Positions 52,550-61,222 of a stretch of 64,000 nt of DNA are shown here, one piece after another; position 1 is the stretch's first letter, and the number at the start of each line of letters is the position of its first letter. Source of the stretch: Sphingobacterium sp. UBA5670. GTDB taxonomy: Bacteria; Bacteroidota; Bacteroidia; Sphingobacteriales; Sphingobacteriaceae. The stretch spans positions 528,581 to 592,580 of the forward strand of contig NZ_DIIM01000021.1 in assembly GCF_002420705.1 (NCBI RefSeq). The letters are read 5' to 3'. Under the pieces are notes generated by a model. It was given only the letters and a program-made list of their open reading frames with translations. It was not told where the DNA came from and ran no database searches. Position numbers and translations under genes: made by a program.

Positions 52550-53962
52550 TTAATAAATGGATCTGGATTCAATATCCCGATTGATTTTATCGATGGTCAC
52601 ATCATCCAGTTCGTATTTGGAAATAACATACATGGCCAACACCAAAAGTATGGCAGGAATAACGGCCACCAACCATAGAATTCCTTTTTCAGCCATAGGA
52701 GATTGTGTTGTTGCATTATCTTTATCAAATTCTACATAAGCCAGTACCAAACCCGGAACAACTCCGCCTAGTGCCATCCCTGCTTTGTAAAAAATACCGG
52801 TCAGCGCATTGACGATACCAGAGATACGTTTACCGGTTTTATATTCACCGTAGGATATGACCTCAGGCACCAGGGCCCACATATAACCAGTGGCAACGAT
52901 CACACCGGTTGATTTAATAAACTGAGCACCCAACACCAGTCCGATATTTCCCTTCAGGTTATCGTTGGATGAAATAACGTATAACATCAGCATGCCAAGG
53001 ATTGCAATACCCAAAAAAACATAGAACATTTGCTTTTTGCCTATTGCACGTTTGATAGCCGGAACCAGTGGCATAAAAATAAACGCAGGCAATGATCCCA
53101 GTGCCATAAAATAAGGCAACATATCCGGCGCATTTACATTGTAGATCATGTAGTAGGATCCGGCCGAATTACCGATAGCCATCATCGCAAATGCGGTAAT
53201 GAAGAAAAATGCCAAAATACGCAAGGGCCTGTTATACTTAAACTCCTGCCAGAGATCAGACACCCGAACATTATCTGTATCCTTCTCGTCCATAATAACA
53301 CGTTCCTTTGTTTGTGAAAAACAAAAAAATAAAAGAACTAATCCGGTTAGCGCATAAATTAGCATCGTCGTGAACCAGGCTTCTGCCGAATCCTTCGAAT
53401 TAATCTTGCCATCTGCTGAAAAATATTTTACCACAAGGGGCACCCCGTATCCGACAGCCAGCCCCCCCACATTAGCCATAAACATCCGTGTGGAAGTTAG
53501 TTTTGTCACCTCATTTGTATCCCTCGTCAGGGAAGCATTTAAAGCACCATAAGGAACATTAATCAGTGTATACAACATGGATAGGCCAACATACGTGATA
53601 TACGCATAGGTTAGAGATCCCGAAAAGCCATTCCAAAAGCACAGAATAGCAAAGCCTGTCAAGGGAATCCCCCCCAAAATGAGATAGGATCTATACTTCC
53701 CCATCCGCGGATTCCGCTTATCGACAAATGCCCCTACCATGGGATCCCACAAGACATCAACAACGCGAACAATAAGGAACATCACTCCCGCCGAGGCAGC
53801 GGAAATTCCATAAACATTGGTGTAGAAAATCAATAGATACATTGAAACAGTCTGATAAATAAGGTTCTGTGCGAGATCGCCAGCACCAAATCCCACACGC
53901 TGTTTCATTGAAAGTTTGTAAAAGCCTTTTAAAGACTTTACCTCTGTCATACTTTGGTCCAT
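52550..53962 (-). CDS. GPH-family oligosaccharide:cation symporter (xyloside type)
   Basis: A 470-residue inner-membrane protein with about 12 helices. It carries the glycoside-pentoside-hexuronide family signatures: QRVGFGAGDLAQNLIYQ at the N-terminus, VVDVLWDPMVGAFVDKRNPRMGKYRSYLI in loop 2-3, and the YGEYKTGKRISGIVNALTGIFYKAG stretch in the second half. Relatives such as XynT/XynP and MelB import disaccharides or short oligosaccharides with a cation. It should bring xylobiose or aldouronic acids into the cytoplasm for the GH43 and GH67 enzymes encoded just downstream. It begins a transcript of its own: a strong terminator closes the upstream GH43 gene 130 bases before its start. Confidence 0.9.
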   Translation of the reverse strand: MDQSMTEVKSLKGFYKLSMKQRVGFGAGDLAQNLIYQTVSMYLLIFYTNVYGISAASAGVMFLIVRVVDVLWDPMVGAFVDKRNPRMGKYRSYLILGGIPLTGFAILCFWNGFSGSLTYAYITYVGLSMLYTLINVPYGALNASLTRDTNEVTKLTSTRMFMANVGGLAVGYGVPLVVKYFSADGKINSKDSAEAWFTTMLIYALTGLVLLFFCFSQTKERVIMDEKDTDNVRVSDLWQEFKYNRPLRILAFFFITAFAMMAIGNSAGSYYMIYNVNAPDMLPYFMALGSLPAFIFMPLVPAIKRAIGKKQMFYVFLGIAILGMLMLYVISSNDNLKGNIGLVLGAQFIKSTGVIVATGYMWALVPEVISYGEYKTGKRISGIVNALTGIFYKAGMALGGVVPGLVLAYVEFDKDNATTQSPMAEKGILWLVAVIPAILLVLAMYVISKYELDDVTIDKINRDIESRSIY

Positions 53963-54091
53963 ACAATTGGTTATTCGATTAGTTGAATTACAGCAGTAAA
54001 ACTACAAGTCCACTTTAGCCGGCACCCGATACAAATGTTTTATATTCCAATAAAAATGTTTAAAAAGACTTCCTATAAAAGAAATTACCAT

Positions 54092-54120
54092 AGAAAAAGG
54101 GAACCCTACTGGATTCCCTT
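54092..54120 (-). terminator. Internal terminator of the xylan cluster
   Basis: On the minus strand AAGGGAATCC, loop AGTA and GGGTTCCCTT form a 10-bp stem with one wobble, followed by TTTC. It lies 38 bases after the stop at 54158 and separates the upstream debranching genes from the GPH symporter transcript. Confidence 0.8.
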
Positions 54121-54157
54121 CCCCAACACTACAGAAGCCCCCGATCTCTTAATTGGA

Positions 54158-56257
54158 TCAATTCGCTACATATTTCACCATATAGCTTTTCGTTTGCCCT
54201 TTGTAAACACAATCGACCTGTGCGAAATCGGTCAACGAATGGGCTTGTTTAACCTTGATTTCAACTTCAGGGTTATTTGCCAGAGCCTTCACTACAGGAA
54301 TCTTCTTGTCCTTGGCTTCCATTGGAAAAGCAACTTCATAATGGTTGTAACCAACAATACCGTTCTCGTCGGTAGATCTCACAGGAATCGAAGGCAACAC
54401 TAGTTTTTTGCCATTCACGGTAATCGTGACCGAAGGTGGTACCGGACGTTCAATTTTTTTGTCTTTCGAACTAAATCCCAGTCCTATAAAATCAAAAAGG
54501 GGCTTGCCTTCTTCACCTTCGGCGACCAGAAACAAAGCATGTTTGCCATCCAGTTGATCGACGTAGCGAGAAACATCTACCGTAAATTGCTTTACTGTCG
54601 CCGCAGTATTGGCTGGCACAGTTATCTGAGCAATCCGTTTCCCTTTCCAGGTATCGTTATCCCAAGGGCCATCCAGCCAAACATTGACTTTAAATGAAGT
54701 TTGTGTTTTTGGAGCAATAAATAGATTAAAAGCTGTGAGGTTCCCTTTTTCCGTCCCCTTAAACGCCTTCAAACCAAACTTATCCTCTTTCAGGCCACCA
54801 AATCCAAAATATTTAAAACCAGCAATATTTCCATTTTTCATATTTGTCACAGGCATATGGTTGTCCCATACATCCCATGAATCCTGCTGCAGACTGATAT
54901 CTGAAAGATAACAGGCATATCCAGCCGAATAATACTGATAAGGATCCAATCCATAAAAATGAAATCCCTCCGATGTTACCTCAGCACCTTTATATTCTTT
55001 TCCCTGCTTATCTTTGATCGTCAAATTTTCCTGAAAAGGATCAAAAGCCCGGATAGAAACCATTCCGCCTTCCTTTACGCTTTTTTCATCCCACGAAACT
55101 TTGATTGGTTCGACCACAGCCTGACGTGCAAAACCAAATCCACGTGGTGGCCTATGGTAAAATACATACCATTGGCCATTGATCAGTTCGATACTGCCAT
55201 GGGTATTATGACCCGCATTGCTGGTTTCAATGCCCGAACCGTCCTTATTTAATACCGGCGCACGCGAATCGACCAAGACACCGCCACTCTTCCATGGCCC
55301 TAGTGGCGAATCTGCTACAGCATAACGCAGGGTTGAATTTGAGCTACCTACTCCATATTCCGGACCTGAATAACCACTATATACCGAAACATACTTGTTC
55401 CCTACTTTACGGATTGATGACGCTTCAAAGAAATTGAATGTTCCTAAATCCTCCCCCTCAAAAATATTAGGGTATAAAGTACCTTTGGGATCACGTAATT
55501 CACCATACCGTGCACTTGCCGGCAATAAATAATTGATAATTTCCGTACCGGGCCGCAGCGAATACATCGTTTTCTGATCTAATTGTGCCGCCATGGAGCG
55601 TTGAAAACCCCAGAAACCGTATGCACGGAATCCGATTTCAAAATCAGGATCTTTCGGATCCGTAACATATTCAATGTAAACCGCAGGATCAAATCCAAGG
55701 ATACTTCCAGGCAGGGTACGCTTGCCATCTTCGGTGAGATTTATGGGTTTAAATGGACCGTTCGGCCGATCGCCTTTCACAACCATTGCCTCCCGTTTAT
55801 CGCCCCTGCTGTGTGGAAACAGGTAGTATTCTTTTTTCCCATCTTTGCGTTTCACCTCTACCAGATCTGGAGCATACATCACATCCCATTTTCCATCGAT
55901 CGGATAGGTAAAAATAGCCCCCTCATCGCGCCAACTCGATAAATTTTCAATCGGTGCAGACCACATTCTGATATCAGGGCCACAATAACTGCTAAAACGT
56001 AAATCATGGGAGCCAATGATATAAGCACGATATTTACCTGGCTGGTCGGGATCTTCAAAAACACGGGGTTCACCATCAGGAAGATGCTCCCAAAGCGGTA
56101 GGTAAGGATTACCAATGGATTGGTGTACATAACCTTTACTGTAATCCTTCAGGATATTTTGCTGCTGTCCTAACACGCTTGTTGCTGATAAAATTCCCGT
56201 AACGGATAATAAAAATACCATTGTCCGTTTTTTTAAGACAATATTTAGTCCCTTCAT
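54158..56257 (-). CDS. Large exported GH43-family glycoside hydrolase
   Basis: A 699-residue protein with a signal peptide (about 1-30, ending SVLGQ). The propeller domain (about 60-400) shows GH43 features: D69 in RVFEDPDQPG (base), a second Asp in LGFDPAVYIE, and the acid in FNFFEASSIRK. The second half (about 420-699) holds beta-sandwich regions, one with GNIAGFKYFGFGG and a second with the closing SVTITVNGKKLVLPSIPV, likely carbohydrate-binding or structural. Substrate is probably arabinofuranosyl or xylosyl side chains of xylan, by context. It is the last gene of the upstream transcript, ended by the terminator at 54092, and 84 bases follow the acetylesterase gene upstream. Confidence 0.85.
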   Translation of the reverse strand: MKGLNIVLKKRTMVFLLSVTGILSATSVLGQQQNILKDYSKGYVHQSIGNPYLPLWEHLPDGEPRVFEDPDQPGKYRAYIIGSHDLRFSSYCGPDIRMWSAPIENLSSWRDEGAIFTYPIDGKWDVMYAPDLVEVKRKDGKKEYYLFPHSRGDKREAMVVKGDRPNGPFKPINLTEDGKRTLPGSILGFDPAVYIEYVTDPKDPDFEIGFRAYGFWGFQRSMAAQLDQKTMYSLRPGTEIINYLLPASARYGELRDPKGTLYPNIFEGEDLGTFNFFEASSIRKVGNKYVSVYSGYSGPEYGVGSSNSTLRYAVADSPLGPWKSGGVLVDSRAPVLNKDGSGIETSNAGHNTHGSIELINGQWYVFYHRPPRGFGFARQAVVEPIKVSWDEKSVKEGGMVSIRAFDPFQENLTIKDKQGKEYKGAEVTSEGFHFYGLDPYQYYSAGYACYLSDISLQQDSWDVWDNHMPVTNMKNGNIAGFKYFGFGGLKEDKFGLKAFKGTEKGNLTAFNLFIAPKTQTSFKVNVWLDGPWDNDTWKGKRIAQITVPANTAATVKQFTVDVSRYVDQLDGKHALFLVAEGEEGKPLFDFIGLGFSSKDKKIERPVPPSVTITVNGKKLVLPSIPVRSTDENGIVGYNHYEVAFPMEAKDKKIPVVKALANNPEVEIKVKQAHSLTDFAQVDCVYKGQTKSYMVKYVAN

Positions 56258-56340
56258 AAACTGATTAAATTAATTACTTAAATTATTGCTGAATTATATG
56301 ATATGTTCAATTGACTTTCCTTAACTCAAATTACTTTATG

Positions 56341-58245
56341 CTACCAGTTATCGGTACGAAATGGCACAGCTAACAATCCCTCCTTATTGATTAGATTTGC
56401 ATCTTCGGGATTATTGCTCCAAGCGTAGCGCACCGCCTTGGGATCGCTGAGGTTTGGATGGCTCACCACCACTTCATTTCCCCGTATCACTGCATTCGCC
56501 CATAGGAATTTGCGATCCGAACCGGCAATTGCAAAGTGCTGCAGTTTTTTACCATGACCGATAGCCAGTCCTTTTCCGGTCTGCTCAAAGGAAATGACAA
56601 CCTGATCGCCCTCCACCCGCATACGCTGATACTGCGGTCCGGAGGCGACGACATCTTCGCCATACAGCATCTTACGCGCACATAGAAATAATCGCTTTGC
56701 CATGTCTTTTTTATTTAGCGGGTGTATATCGTTCCACTCCCCTACATCATAAGTTACCGCCAATGCGGTGAAAGGGATCTCCTTGCTCGCCTGAAATTGA
56801 GCTTCCCTGATTCGGGCCCAATTCGATTCCCCCGGCACCGTATCTTTGGCCATAAAGTTGGGCAGCTGCACTAGCAAAAAAGGAAGCTGTGGCTGACCAA
56901 AATGCACACGCCAACTGCTAACCAACGAAGTAAGATAATCCCGGTAATGTGTAGGATCGGCGGTATTTGCTTCCCCTTGGTACCAGAGCACACCTTTTAA
57001 TCCGTAGTCGCGCAAAGGATGGATCATTCCATTATACAAGCCCGAACCAACCTGGTTCATATGCCGAAGACGGTTTTTATACCCATCAATTTTATCCTGG
57101 TCAAGCGCAATTTGCCAATGCCATTCGCCTACCAGATCAATACGCACATCATCCAGCTTGATTTTATAGGATTTATCCGGCGTAAACCCGCCATCTCGTC
57201 CATCCGTTCGCAGACGGACGGTTAAATTATTATTTCCTGCGTGTAGCACACCTGCAGGTATATCGTAAATCCGCGGCGGATATCGATAGGATGTAGAACC
57301 GACAAAATGACCATTGACATACACCGAGTCGCTATCGGCCAAAGTCCCCAGATATAACTTAGCGTGCCGTCCTTCCTTAGCTGCCGGAACAACAAAACTC
57401 CGCCTAAAATAACTGACCCCTCTATGGGTCTGCTGTGGTCTGCTCCAGTACTCGGGCACTTGCACTATGGGCCAATTTGAATCGTTATAGTGTTCTTCAG
57501 TCCACAAATCCGCTCCCCGATCTCTTTCGGCCAACCGAAGGCTATCGATCGCATGCCGATCGATCAGCAACTCAGGAAATTTTTTCAAATATTTCTGATC
57601 GATCCAATGCGTTATCCCCGATCCCCCCAGGCTAGATACGATCATCCCGACAGGGATCCCATTATGCTGATAAGACTCCAATGCATAAAAATAAGCCAGT
57701 GCAGTCCAGTTCATGACATCAGAGGCAATCCCCGAATGCCATCGTTCAACGGGTGGTATATCTTCCTTTACATCGGTCAGACTATTTTGCGTCGGAACCT
57801 TGAAATAGCGGATCATATGATGATTAGATTCATTGATTTCAGGAAAACGTTCGACGAGTCGCTTAATTGGCGTTTCCATATTAGACTGGCCCGAACAGAG
57901 CCAGACATCGCCGATTAACACATCCCGAATGACCATATCATTGATCTCCATCATATAGGGGCCACCATAACGTTGTGGCGGGATCCGCACATGCCACTTG
58001 CCATCCTCTCCCCCTTCGGTGTAATAATATGCCCCCCTAAACCGCAGCGTAACCTTCTCACCTTTCGTTGCCCATCCCCAGATGTTGAGATCGACATCCC
58101 GTTGCAGCACCATTTGGTCCCCCATAATTGCGGGGAGCCGTACACGGGCAACACTCGTTAGCCCGCAAAAAAGCAAAACAAAAATCAGTGTCAGATGACA
58201 GAAAAAAGAGGAAAGACAAAAGAATTTTTTAAATCTAAAAGCCAT
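56341..58245 (-). CDS. SGNH-type acetylesterase (sialate O-acetylesterase family)
   Basis: A 634-residue exported esterase. A hydrophobic signal (about 8-30) is followed by the jelly-roll region LPAIMGDQMVLQRDVDLNIWG, the catalytic serine block CSGQSNMETPIKR near residue 105, a GH2-like sugar-binding insert (about 245-360: WSRPQQTHRGVSYFRRSF), the GVLWYQGEANTADPTHY block and the catalytic Asp-His in NDIHPLNKKDMAKRL. In xylan clusters such proteins remove acetyl groups from the backbone. The start MAFRFKKFF is chosen because the longer frame would overlap the preceding GH43 gene. It fits between GH43 genes on the same strand. Acetylxylan specificity is inferred from context. Confidence 0.85.
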   Translation of the reverse strand: MAFRFKKFFCLSSFFCHLTLIFVLLFCGLTSVARVRLPAIMGDQMVLQRDVDLNIWGWATKGEKVTLRFRGAYYYTEGGEDGKWHVRIPPQRYGGPYMMEINDMVIRDVLIGDVWLCSGQSNMETPIKRLVERFPEINESNHHMIRYFKVPTQNSLTDVKEDIPPVERWHSGIASDVMNWTALAYFYALESYQHNGIPVGMIVSSLGGSGITHWIDQKYLKKFPELLIDRHAIDSLRLAERDRGADLWTEEHYNDSNWPIVQVPEYWSRPQQTHRGVSYFRRSFVVPAAKEGRHAKLYLGTLADSDSVYVNGHFVGSTSYRYPPRIYDIPAGVLHAGNNNLTVRLRTDGRDGGFTPDKSYKIKLDDVRIDLVGEWHWQIALDQDKIDGYKNRLRHMNQVGSGLYNGMIHPLRDYGLKGVLWYQGEANTADPTHYRDYLTSLVSSWRVHFGQPQLPFLLVQLPNFMAKDTVPGESNWARIREAQFQASKEIPFTALAVTYDVGEWNDIHPLNKKDMAKRLFLCARKMLYGEDVVASGPQYQRMRVEGDQVVISFEQTGKGLAIGHGKKLQHFAIAGSDRKFLWANAVIRGNEVVVSHPNLSDPKAVRYAWSNNPEDANLINKEGLLAVPFRTDNW

Positions 58246-58256
58246 ATGCTGCCACC

Positions 58257-59633
58257 TTACCGTCCAAATTTCCAACAATCGAAAAACAGGATATTGGATG
58301 GAGCCTTGCCTTTAAAGACAAAGTATAGATCGTGTATCCCTTTTACACTATCCGGCAGAATAGTCTCTACGGTAGTCCATCTATCATCGCCTCCTGTCAT
58401 AGGAACCTGTATGGTGGCTAATAAAGGCCCGTCTGTAGCCCCCGATCGCACCTCCATACTGACACCGCCATGATGTGTCGTTCCTACCCGGGCAAAAAAA
58501 TTGCGGGCTCCTTTCTCACCAAAGTCAACGTTTTTCACAACGATATAGGCGCCGTCTTTCTTCGCTTTAATAAAAACACCTACTTTTTTGTTTTGATAGG
58601 ATTTAACATGCTCAGACCAGGCAATCATTTCGGCCTGATTAAGCGCGTAGGGGTTCACTGTCGCAAGTGCATTCGTAATTCCGGCAGTCATTTTTATCGG
58701 CGGGATACTGCCGTCCGGATGAAAATTCAATTCCTGAACAGCGACCGAACGCGTGAAACCTCCCCCTCCGGGCAATGCACCATTATGGTAAAAGAAATAA
58801 CTTTTCCCTTTAAAATCCACAACACCGGGATGATTTGTAAATGCTTTTCCTTCAGCCGGCATCAGCACCCCACCATACTTCCAGGGACCCTCTGCTTTTT
58901 TACTCGTCGAATACCCAATAAATTCCGGAAGAGGACCTCCCGGCCAGAAAAGATAATACAAACTGTTTCTTTTGTACAACCAGGGGCCCTCCTCATAATT
59001 AGAAGGACGTTTAGGGTCGCCCTCTCTTTTTCCAAACGATGCCGCCGTCATCGGAACCTCAACGATATCACCTGTATAGGAGATCATATCCTCATTCAGC
59101 TTGACATATTTCAGCTTCGGATTACCCCAATACATATGGGCCTGACCATCGTCATCAACAAATACTGTAGGGTCGATATCGCCCCATTCACTCTGCAGCA
59201 ACGGCTTTCCCAAAGGATCATGAAATGGCCCCAGTGGACTATCGCCCACAGCAACACCGATTGCACCACGATTGTTCAGCTTAGAAATCACAGGCACATA
59301 CAAATAAAATTTGCCGTTTCTTTCAACACATTGTGCCGCCCAGGCATCACCTTTTGCCCATTCAAAATCAGTGTAAGAGAGAATTGCGCCGTGATCGGTC
59401 CAGTTCACCATATCATTGGTTGAATATACACGCCAATTGTTCATATTAAACCAGGTGGATTCCTCTTCATCCTGCGTGGTATAAAGATAAAGACGGTTGT
59501 TATACACCAATGGTGCCGGATCTGCAGTATAGGACGTCTGTACAATCGGATTCTGCGCCCTTAATACATTTATCGTGACCACGAACATCATCAGAAGCCC
59601 AAACTGTAATCGTGTAAAAAATTGTTTTCTCAT
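58257..59633 (-). CDS. GH43 enzyme with C-terminal CBM6
   Basis: A 458-residue exported protein. Signal peptide 1-26; GH43 propeller about 28-320 with D38 in TSYTADPAPLV (base), D154 in GDIDPTVFVD (pKa modulator) and E215 in NYEEGPWLYK (acid). From about 335 a CBM6-type beta-sandwich follows: AEMIAWSEHVKSYQNKKVGVF, NFFARVGTTHHGGVSMEVRSG and LPDSVKGIHDLYFVFKGK, the usual closing wording. GH43-CBM6 proteins act on arabinoxylan as arabinofuranosidases or xylosidases. It overlaps none of its neighbours once the acetylesterase start is corrected, and is 7 bases from the next GH43, so the operon is tight. Exact specificity unknown. Confidence 0.9.
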   Translation of the reverse strand: MRKQFFTRLQFGLLMMFVVTINVLRAQNPIVQTSYTADPAPLVYNNRLYLYTTQDEEESTWFNMNNWRVYSTNDMVNWTDHGAILSYTDFEWAKGDAWAAQCVERNGKFYLYVPVISKLNNRGAIGVAVGDSPLGPFHDPLGKPLLQSEWGDIDPTVFVDDDGQAHMYWGNPKLKYVKLNEDMISYTGDIVEVPMTAASFGKREGDPKRPSNYEEGPWLYKRNSLYYLFWPGGPLPEFIGYSTSKKAEGPWKYGGVLMPAEGKAFTNHPGVVDFKGKSYFFYHNGALPGGGGFTRSVAVQELNFHPDGSIPPIKMTAGITNALATVNPYALNQAEMIAWSEHVKSYQNKKVGVFIKAKKDGAYIVVKNVDFGEKGARNFFARVGTTHHGGVSMEVRSGATDGPLLATIQVPMTGGDDRWTTVETILPDSVKGIHDLYFVFKGKAPSNILFFDCWKFGR

Positions 59634-59639
59634 ATCATC

Positions 59640-61190
59640 TTAATTTGTGGTCAAATGGAAGTAATCAACATCTACATAGCCGCCGGCTGCTTTGCTCGCA
59701 TAATTAAAAATTCCGAACCGATACCCCATAAAATGAGGTATCGTATAGCTCATTGCCAGCTCATCACCAATTGTATTCCAATGCTGTCCATCCATACTAT
59801 AAAAAAATTGAGCCCTGTCCCTTCTGTCGGTAAAATCGCAGCTCGCTTTGAGATATACACGCGTCTGTTTGACACCGATCCTAGCCAGTTCTCGCGGTAC
59901 ACCTGTTGCTGCATTGAGCATAACCAATGATCTGGTATTTCCTTCCATACGAATTCCCACTAATCCATAATTTTTCTGCAGCAGCGATAGGCCCGCAAAA
60001 TCACCATCTTTCATTTTAGAAACCTCAAGAGCGATAGAAGCGCTGCATTTTGGTCCCGTGGTACGTTGCGTCAATGTATTTCTGGCGGCCAGAAAATCAT
60101 CGGTACGCTCGCCGGTACGCAGTCTCAGAAAACCGCTGCGTTCGGTCACCGACCATAGGCTGGAGTCTGGGTTATGGTTCCATTGCCATACCAAAGGGAG
60201 AGCTGCCTGACCAGCTTTCCTGTCAAAATTATCCGAATTAACGATTCCGGGACTTAAACTTTTATTTGCAGGAAGATCCAATGTAGCTGGGACTTTTCCG
60301 TCAAGACCAAGTATAGGCCACCCATCTTCCCATTTGACGGGAACCAAAAACGGAATTCGGCCTACTGCACCGTAATCCTGAAAAAGGTACGCATACCACT
60401 GTCCACCCGGCATATCGATCAGACCACCTTGCGCCACACCCTGATCCTGTAGCCCCACTTTACCTTCATAGGGACCTTCTAGTTGACTCGCCCGATGCAC
60501 AATCACGGTGCGCATTCCTCCTGCTGGCCATGAAATATTAAAAAGATAATACATGCCATTGATCTTAAATAGCTGGGATCCCTCTGCCGGTAAACCACCT
60601 TTGCCCTCTTTAGGCTTGGCGGGTAAGGAGGCATCGTCTATCAAAACACGTTGTGTCTCCGCCTTTATCCCTGAAAAATCTGGTAATAATTCAGCCATAT
60701 TGATCCGGCCTCCACCCCAGATCATATAGATTTTCCCTTGGTCAAAGAATAAGCTGTGATCATGCATCATCGGTCTAAATTCGGTTGAAACCCAAGGTCC
60801 ATGCTCAATATCACGTGTGCGATAGATATGTGTTTTCCCAGTGTTGGCAGAAAATGTGCTCACAAAGTACTGCCCCTCATGAAAACGTAAACTGCTCGCC
60901 CAAGAACCATGTCCATAGGCATTTTTTTTGTCTGACAATTGAAGTTCATCCTGATCTCCAAGGCGATCGTACGCGTAGTTGACCAAGGTCCAATTGACCA
61001 GATCTTTGGATTTCATAATCGGAACACCGGGACTCATATGCATCGTGGTACTGCTCATATAGTAGGTATCACCGACACGTATCATGGACATATCGGGTAC
61101 ATCGGCAAAGATGATTGGATTATGGGCCTGTTGCGCTGTTGCCCAAAAAAACAGGTTCATCAAGCAGAACACCAAAGCGCTGATTTTCAT
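59640..61190 (-). CDS. GH43 beta-xylosidase-type enzyme with beta-sandwich C-terminal domain
   Basis: A 516-residue exported enzyme. Signal peptide 1-20 (MKISALVFCLMNLFFWATAQ, ends at AQ). The propeller starts NPIIFADVPDMSMIRVGDTYYM, with the catalytic base D33, a second Asp in MMHDHSLFFDQGKIYMIWGG, and the acid Glu in PAEGSQLFKINGMYYLF. From about residue 320 a concanavalin-like GH43_C2/DUF1349 sandwich follows (NFDRKAGQAALPLVWQWNHN). This layout is usual for beta-xylosidase/arabinofuranosidase enzymes. The start at 61190 removes an 11-residue extension that overlaps the preceding stop. It follows the GH95 gene and precedes another GH43, in the debranching half of the cluster. Confidence 0.88.
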   Translation of the reverse strand: MKISALVFCLMNLFFWATAQQAHNPIIFADVPDMSMIRVGDTYYMSSTTMHMSPGVPIMKSKDLVNWTLVNYAYDRLGDQDELQLSDKKNAYGHGSWASSLRFHEGQYFVSTFSANTGKTHIYRTRDIEHGPWVSTEFRPMMHDHSLFFDQGKIYMIWGGGRINMAELLPDFSGIKAETQRVLIDDASLPAKPKEGKGGLPAEGSQLFKINGMYYLFNISWPAGGMRTVIVHRASQLEGPYEGKVGLQDQGVAQGGLIDMPGGQWYAYLFQDYGAVGRIPFLVPVKWEDGWPILGLDGKVPATLDLPANKSLSPGIVNSDNFDRKAGQAALPLVWQWNHNPDSSLWSVTERSGFLRLRTGERTDDFLAARNTLTQRTTGPKCSASIALEVSKMKDGDFAGLSLLQKNYGLVGIRMEGNTRSLVMLNAATGVPRELARIGVKQTRVYLKASCDFTDRRDRAQFFYSMDGQHWNTIGDELAMSYTIPHFMGYRFGIFNYASKAAGGYVDVDYFHLTTN

Positions 61191-61222
61191 TCTTAACATA
61201 TTGACAGGATTAATTAATTGCA

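Noticed and set aside
58470..59423. 317-residue plus-strand ORF inside the GH43-CBM6 gene
   Set aside because: Antisense shadow of a well-supported gene; its length comes from codon bias on the other strand.
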